Of a DNA stretch of 64,000 nucleotides, positions 58,386-64,000 are shown one piece after another. The notes below the pieces were generated by a model. The model worked only from the letters and a program-made list of their open reading frames with translations, made no database searches and had not been told where the DNA came from. Made by a program: the position numbers and the translations under genes. Position 1 is the stretch's first letter; each line of letters opens with the position of its first letter. The DNA is from Arthrobacter sp. (lineage in GTDB: Bacteria; Actinomycetota; Actinomycetes; Actinomycetales; Micrococcaceae): contig JAPLAM010000095.1 of assembly GCA_026393275.1 (NCBI GenBank), forward strand, positions 62,001-126,000. Reading direction: 5' to 3'.

Positions 58386-60101
58386 ATGAACGCCCCTGTT
58401 GAAATCCATGAAGAAGGTGCGTCCGCCCGGCGTCCGCTGCTTGAAATCAGGGACCTGGCGATCAGCTTCAAAACTAGCGGCGGCGAGGTCAACGCCGTCC
58501 GCAACGCCCACCTGACCGTGATGCCCGGCGAAACCGTCGCCATCGTCGGCGAATCCGGTTCCGGCAAGTCGACGACGGCGCTGGCCGCCATCGGCCTGTT
58601 GCCCAGCAACGGCCGGGTCTCCGGCGGGCAGATCCTGTTCGACGGCGAGGACATTTCCCACGCCAGCGAAAAGCGGATGATCGAACTGCGCGGCAACAGC
58701 ATCGGCATGGTCCCGCAGGACCCGATGTCCAACCTGAACCCGGTCTGGAAGATCGGCTACCAGGTCCGCGAGACGCTCAAGGCCAACGGCCTCCCGGACA
58801 GTGCGGACGACGTCGCCAAGGTGCTCTCCGAGGCCGGACTGCCCGACGCCGCTCGGCGGGCCAAGCAGTACCCGCACGAGTTCTCCGGCGGCATGCGCCA
58901 GCGGGCCCTGATCGCCATCGGCCTGTCTTGCCAGCCGCGCCTGCTCATCGCCGATGAGCCGACGTCGGCCCTGGACGTGACCGTGCAGCGGCAGATCCTG
59001 GACCACCTGGACAAGATGACCACCGAACTGGGTACGGCCGTCCTGCTGATCACCCACGACCTCGGCCTCGCCGCCGAACGCGCGGACAAGGTGGTGGTGA
59101 TGTACCGCGGCCAGGTCGTCGAAGCCGGTCCCTCGCTGGAACTGCTGCAGAACCCGCAGCACCCGTACACCAAGCGCCTCGTCGCCTCGGCGCCGTCGCT
59201 GGCCTCGCGCCGCATCCAGGCGGCCAAGGAACTCGGGATCGAATCCGAGGACCTGCTGGCACCCGACGAGGACGTCGTCGTCGCCTCTTCCATGCCGGAT
59301 GAGGTCCTCCAGATCGAAAACCTGCGCAAGGTCTTCAAGCTGCGTTCGGGCCTGGGCCGCTCCACCGACTTCACCGCGGTGGACGACGTCTCCTTCAGCG
59401 TCAAGCGCGGCACCACGACGGCGATCGTGGGCGAGTCGGGCTCCGGCAAGTCCACCGTGGCGCAGATGGTCCTGAACCTGCTGGCGCCGACCTCCGGCAA
59501 GATCATCTTTGACGGCGTGGACACCTCCACGCTGAACAGCAAGGAGATCTTCGCCTTCCGCCGCCGCGTGCAGCCGATCTTCCAGGACCCGTACGGTTCC
59601 CTCGACCCGATGTACAACATCTTCCGCACCATCGAGGAACCGCTGCGGACCCACAAAATCGGGGACAAGGCCAGCCGCGAGAAAAAGGTCCGGGAACTGC
59701 TGGACCAGGTGGCGCTCCCGCAGTCCACCATGCAGCGCTACCCGAACGAGCTCTCCGGCGGCCAGCGCCAGCGCGTGGCAATCGCGCGTGCCCTGGCCCT
59801 CGATCCCGAGGTCATCATTTGCGACGAGGCCGTCTCGGCTCTCGACGTGCTGGTGCAGGCGCAGGTGCTGAACCTGCTCGCCGAGCTGCAGTCCCGGCTG
59901 GGCCTGACCTACCTGTTCATCACCCACGACCTCGCGGTGGTCCGGCAGATCGCCGACCACGTGTGCGTGATGGAGCGGGGCAAGCTCGTCGAGACCGGCT
60001 CCACGGACGACGTCTTCGACTCGCCGCAGCAGGAATACACGAAGGCCCTGCTCAACGCCATCCCCGGCGCCGGCCTCATGCTTCCTCCGGAAGTTGCCTG
60101 A
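58386..60101 (+). CDS. ABC transporter ATP-binding protein, fused DppD-DppF (operon 2)
   Basis: Two ATPase domains (GESGSGKSTTALAAIGLL; GESGSGKSTVAQMVLNLL); AAAGGGG RBS before ATG 58386. Confidence 0.94.
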   Translation: MNAPVEIHEEGASARRPLLEIRDLAISFKTSGGEVNAVRNAHLTVMPGETVAIVGESGSGKSTTALAAIGLLPSNGRVSGGQILFDGEDISHASEKRMIELRGNSIGMVPQDPMSNLNPVWKIGYQVRETLKANGLPDSADDVAKVLSEAGLPDAARRAKQYPHEFSGGMRQRALIAIGLSCQPRLLIADEPTSALDVTVQRQILDHLDKMTTELGTAVLLITHDLGLAAERADKVVVMYRGQVVEAGPSLELLQNPQHPYTKRLVASAPSLASRRIQAAKELGIESEDLLAPDEDVVVASSMPDEVLQIENLRKVFKLRSGLGRSTDFTAVDDVSFSVKRGTTTAIVGESGSGKSTVAQMVLNLLAPTSGKIIFDGVDTSTLNSKEIFAFRRRVQPIFQDPYGSLDPMYNIFRTIEEPLRTHKIGDKASREKKVRELLDQVALPQSTMQRYPNELSGGQRQRVAIARALALDPEVIICDEAVSALDVLVQAQVLNLLAELQSRLGLTYLFITHDLAVVRQIADHVCVMERGKLVETGSTDDVFDSPQQEYTKALLNAIPGAGLMLPPEVA

Positions 60102-60136
60102 TCTGACCGGTGCGTTAGGCCAGGGGCGTTAAGCCG

Positions 60137-60176
60137 AGGAGCCGGTGTCCACCCCGCGGGGTGGACACCGGCTCCT
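60137..60176. terminator. Strong hairpin terminator after opp operon 2 (convergent with SGNH hydrolase gene)
   Basis: AGGAGCCGGTGTCCACCCC-GC-GGGGTGGACACCGGCTCCT, >=18-bp stem. Confidence 0.88.
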
Positions 60177-60221
60177 TCGTTTTAAACATTCGTGTTGACC
60201 GGTGGGCGGGTGCGCCGGAAC

Positions 60222-61127
60222 TCAGCCGGCGGTGGCGGCGTCGTCCGCCCGGATTCCCATTTCCTGCAGCCGCTTGCCGAGCAAGGTGCCCAGGGCCGCG
60301 TGGCCCTCGGGGTTCATGTGCACGCCGTCGGCCAGCAGCCGGGTGAGGTCGTACTTGGTGAGCCAGTCACCGACACTGACGAAGGGGATTTTCTGCTTGG
60401 CCGCGATGGTGCCGAGCAGCGTGTCCACCTGGGTGCGCCGGCCACCGCCGTAGTTCGCACCGCGGGCCAGGGTGCCGATCATCAGCATTTTGGCGCCGGG
60501 GTAGCGCTGCCGGAGGGCGGCGATCAGGCGGTCCGCGTTGGCGGCGATCTGGGCGTCGGTCGCGCCGCGGGCAGCGTCATTCCCGCCGCCCTCGATCACC
60601 ACCAGGGGAGGGGCGCCGTAGGGCAGCTTCCAGTCACCGCGTTGCAGGGCGTCGATGTAGTTTCCGGTCTTGCCGTTCGCCACCACAAAACCGGTGCCCC
60701 CGAGGCCGCAGAAGTACACGCCGTAGCCGGCCCGGCCAAGTCCCTGCCGGGGCCAGCCGGTGACGGGTTCGGACTGCGAGTCGCCGATCAGCACGGCCGT
60801 GTGCCGGATGTCCTTGACGATCACTTCGTCGCGGCCGTTGGCGGGATTGCGGTACACGGAACCGGCGGGCAGCGATTCGGGATCCAGGCGGGGGATGAGC
60901 CCGGCCTTCGGGCCTGCCCCGGCCGCGACGGGCTCGCCCGGGGCGCCGGCGGGAACGCGGCTGGCCTTGCCGCTGGCGGCGGGCAGGGCGCTGGCGTCGG
61001 AGGAGGCGGCGGTGTCCGAGGACGGAGCCGTGTCGGATTGGGGCGGGGTCTGGCCGCAGCCGCCCAACAGTACGCCTACGGCGATCATCGGTGCGACGAA
61101 GCGGAACAGGGCCGAGGCGTTGCGCAT
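60222..61127 (-). CDS. SGNH/GDSL hydrolase family lipoprotein
   Basis: Lipobox GVLLGGCGQ; VLIGDSQSE (GDS), VVIEGGGNDA, DGVHMNPEGH catalytic-type motifs. Confidence 0.85.
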   Translation of the reverse strand: MRNASALFRFVAPMIAVGVLLGGCGQTPPQSDTAPSSDTAASSDASALPAASGKASRVPAGAPGEPVAAGAGPKAGLIPRLDPESLPAGSVYRNPANGRDEVIVKDIRHTAVLIGDSQSEPVTGWPRQGLGRAGYGVYFCGLGGTGFVVANGKTGNYIDALQRGDWKLPYGAPPLVVIEGGGNDAARGATDAQIAANADRLIAALRQRYPGAKMLMIGTLARGANYGGGRRTQVDTLLGTIAAKQKIPFVSVGDWLTKYDLTRLLADGVHMNPEGHAALGTLLGKRLQEMGIRADDAATAG

Positions 61128-61397
61128 TGATGTCTCCGGGCTGGCGTGCTGTTGTCTCAGCAATCATGGGGCATGGCCGGATCAAAACCTAGTGACGTTG
61201 CTCACTTTGTAGGCGTGTTTCGCGCCACGCCGCTGGCGCCGGGGTTAGGCGGCAGCGTCGGTTTTTAGGCCAATAAATGCCGGAGCGTCTAGAATGGGGG
61301 GAAGGAGCCCTGTCTTTATGGGTTGATCCGTCGTGCGTTCCGGTTGGAAATGTCGCGATACAACAGCTGACTTCACCACTGAATCGAGCACTTACGC

Positions 61398-63326
<1,929 letters not shown>

Positions 63327-63353
63327 TCCGGGCCTCCGGGCTCCGGCTTTAAC

Positions 63354-63728
63354 GTGACCAAGAGAGCTGCCGGCAGGGCAGGCGGCATTGCCGCCGCCCT
63401 GCCGGCAGCTCTTTTTGTTGCCCTGGCCGGCACCGTCCTGCACCGCCAGGACGTGCAAGTAGCCGGCATCGCGCTGCCCTGGGGTGCCGCGGCCGCGCTG
63501 GTGTTGCTGGCGTCCGTGGAGCTGCTGCTGGGGGCAGCGTTCCGCTCCATTGTGCCGACGGCGGTCTGCGGCGCCGGGTGCTACGCGCTGACCGGCTGGT
63601 GGGCCACGCTGGAGCCCGGCCGGCGCCTGATCCTCGGCGACCTGGCCGGCAACCTCTGGATCTTAGGGATTGCCGTGGTCACGGTAGTCATGCTCACCTG
63701 GTGCCGCCGCTACGCCCGCCGGGGCTAG
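63354..63728 (+). CDS. Hypothetical membrane protein
   Basis: 124 aa, GTG start, 4 hydrophobic segments; start codon immediately precedes a terminator-like hairpin. Confidence 0.6.
   Translation: MTKRAAGRAGGIAAALPAALFVALAGTVLHRQDVQVAGIALPWGAAAALVLLASVELLLGAAFRSIVPTAVCGAGCYALTGWWATLEPGRRLILGDLAGNLWILGIAVVTVVMLTWCRRYARRG
63361..63415 (+). terminator. Rho-independent terminator-like hairpin after typA, overlapping start of 63354 ORF
   Basis: AGAGCTGCCGGCAGGGCAGGCGGC-ATT-GCCGCCGCCCTGCCGGCAGCTCT-TTTTG; ~23-bp stem with one bulge, then T-tract. Confidence 0.8.
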
Positions 63729-63819
63729 TGTCTCAGCATCGCTGTCGCGCCGTCGTGGCGGGGTGGCCGGTTGGTCACGGGGGTACGCGACATCTGGGCG
63801 CTCGGATATCTGTGCGCTC

Positions 63820-63964
63820 GGGACATGCCCAGTGTTGGTTCCTGCCTTGGGACATGCCCACTTTTCGTGCCTGCGGGTGGGCATACTGGCATCATGTCCG
63901 CTGGCTGCGCGAAGCGCCGGACATGTCCCTGAGCTGACCGGGGGACATGCTCAGCGCTCATGTC
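63820..63964. repeat. Cluster of direct and inverted GGACATG(CCC) repeats
   Basis: GGGACATGCCCA at 63820 and 63849; ATGCCCA inverted at ~63878; CATGTCC 63893; GGACATGTCC 63919; GGGACATGC 63942; CATGTC 63959. Confidence 0.65.
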
Positions 63965-64000
63965 GGGGACCGCGCTAGCGCTTTTGCACATAGCGGAAAC

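Overview
This is a high-GC actinobacterial chromosomal segment; the gene content and codon usage suggest an Arthrobacter/Pseudarthrobacter-like organism (inference, not tested). Most of it is ordinary coding sequence: DUF1206 and CsbD-like proteins, two luciferase-like flavin oxidoreductases, a MarR-FUSC-LLM operon, an ArsR-CDF metal efflux pair, a CopB-type P-ATPase, three MFS transporters each next to a LysR or Lrp/AsnC regulator, CorA, an ABC-F protein, nitronate monooxygenase, RsgA, a glycine-betaine-type ABC system, an aminotransferase, PPK2, XseA/XseB, IspH, RmuC, YchF, two consecutive oligopeptide ABC operons, an SGNH hydrolase and TypA. The most unusual stretch is about 40.63-44.57 kb. 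Copies of the ychF 3' end recur at 41.66 and 44.54 kb, bracketing an acetyltransferase, a frameshifted membrane gene, a predicted beta-helix protein and a TetR C-terminal fragment. I read this as the scar of one or two elements integrated at the ychF 3' end. Other notable signals are two homopolymer-linked frameshifts, a terminator-like hairpin inside an ORF start, a 26-codon ORF ahead of rsgA, a CsoR-like palindrome, a convergent PH-like gene inside an opp operon, and a GGACATG repeat cluster at the right edge. I saw no rRNA, tRNA, CRISPR array or intact transposase or integrase, but I could not run dedicated searches.
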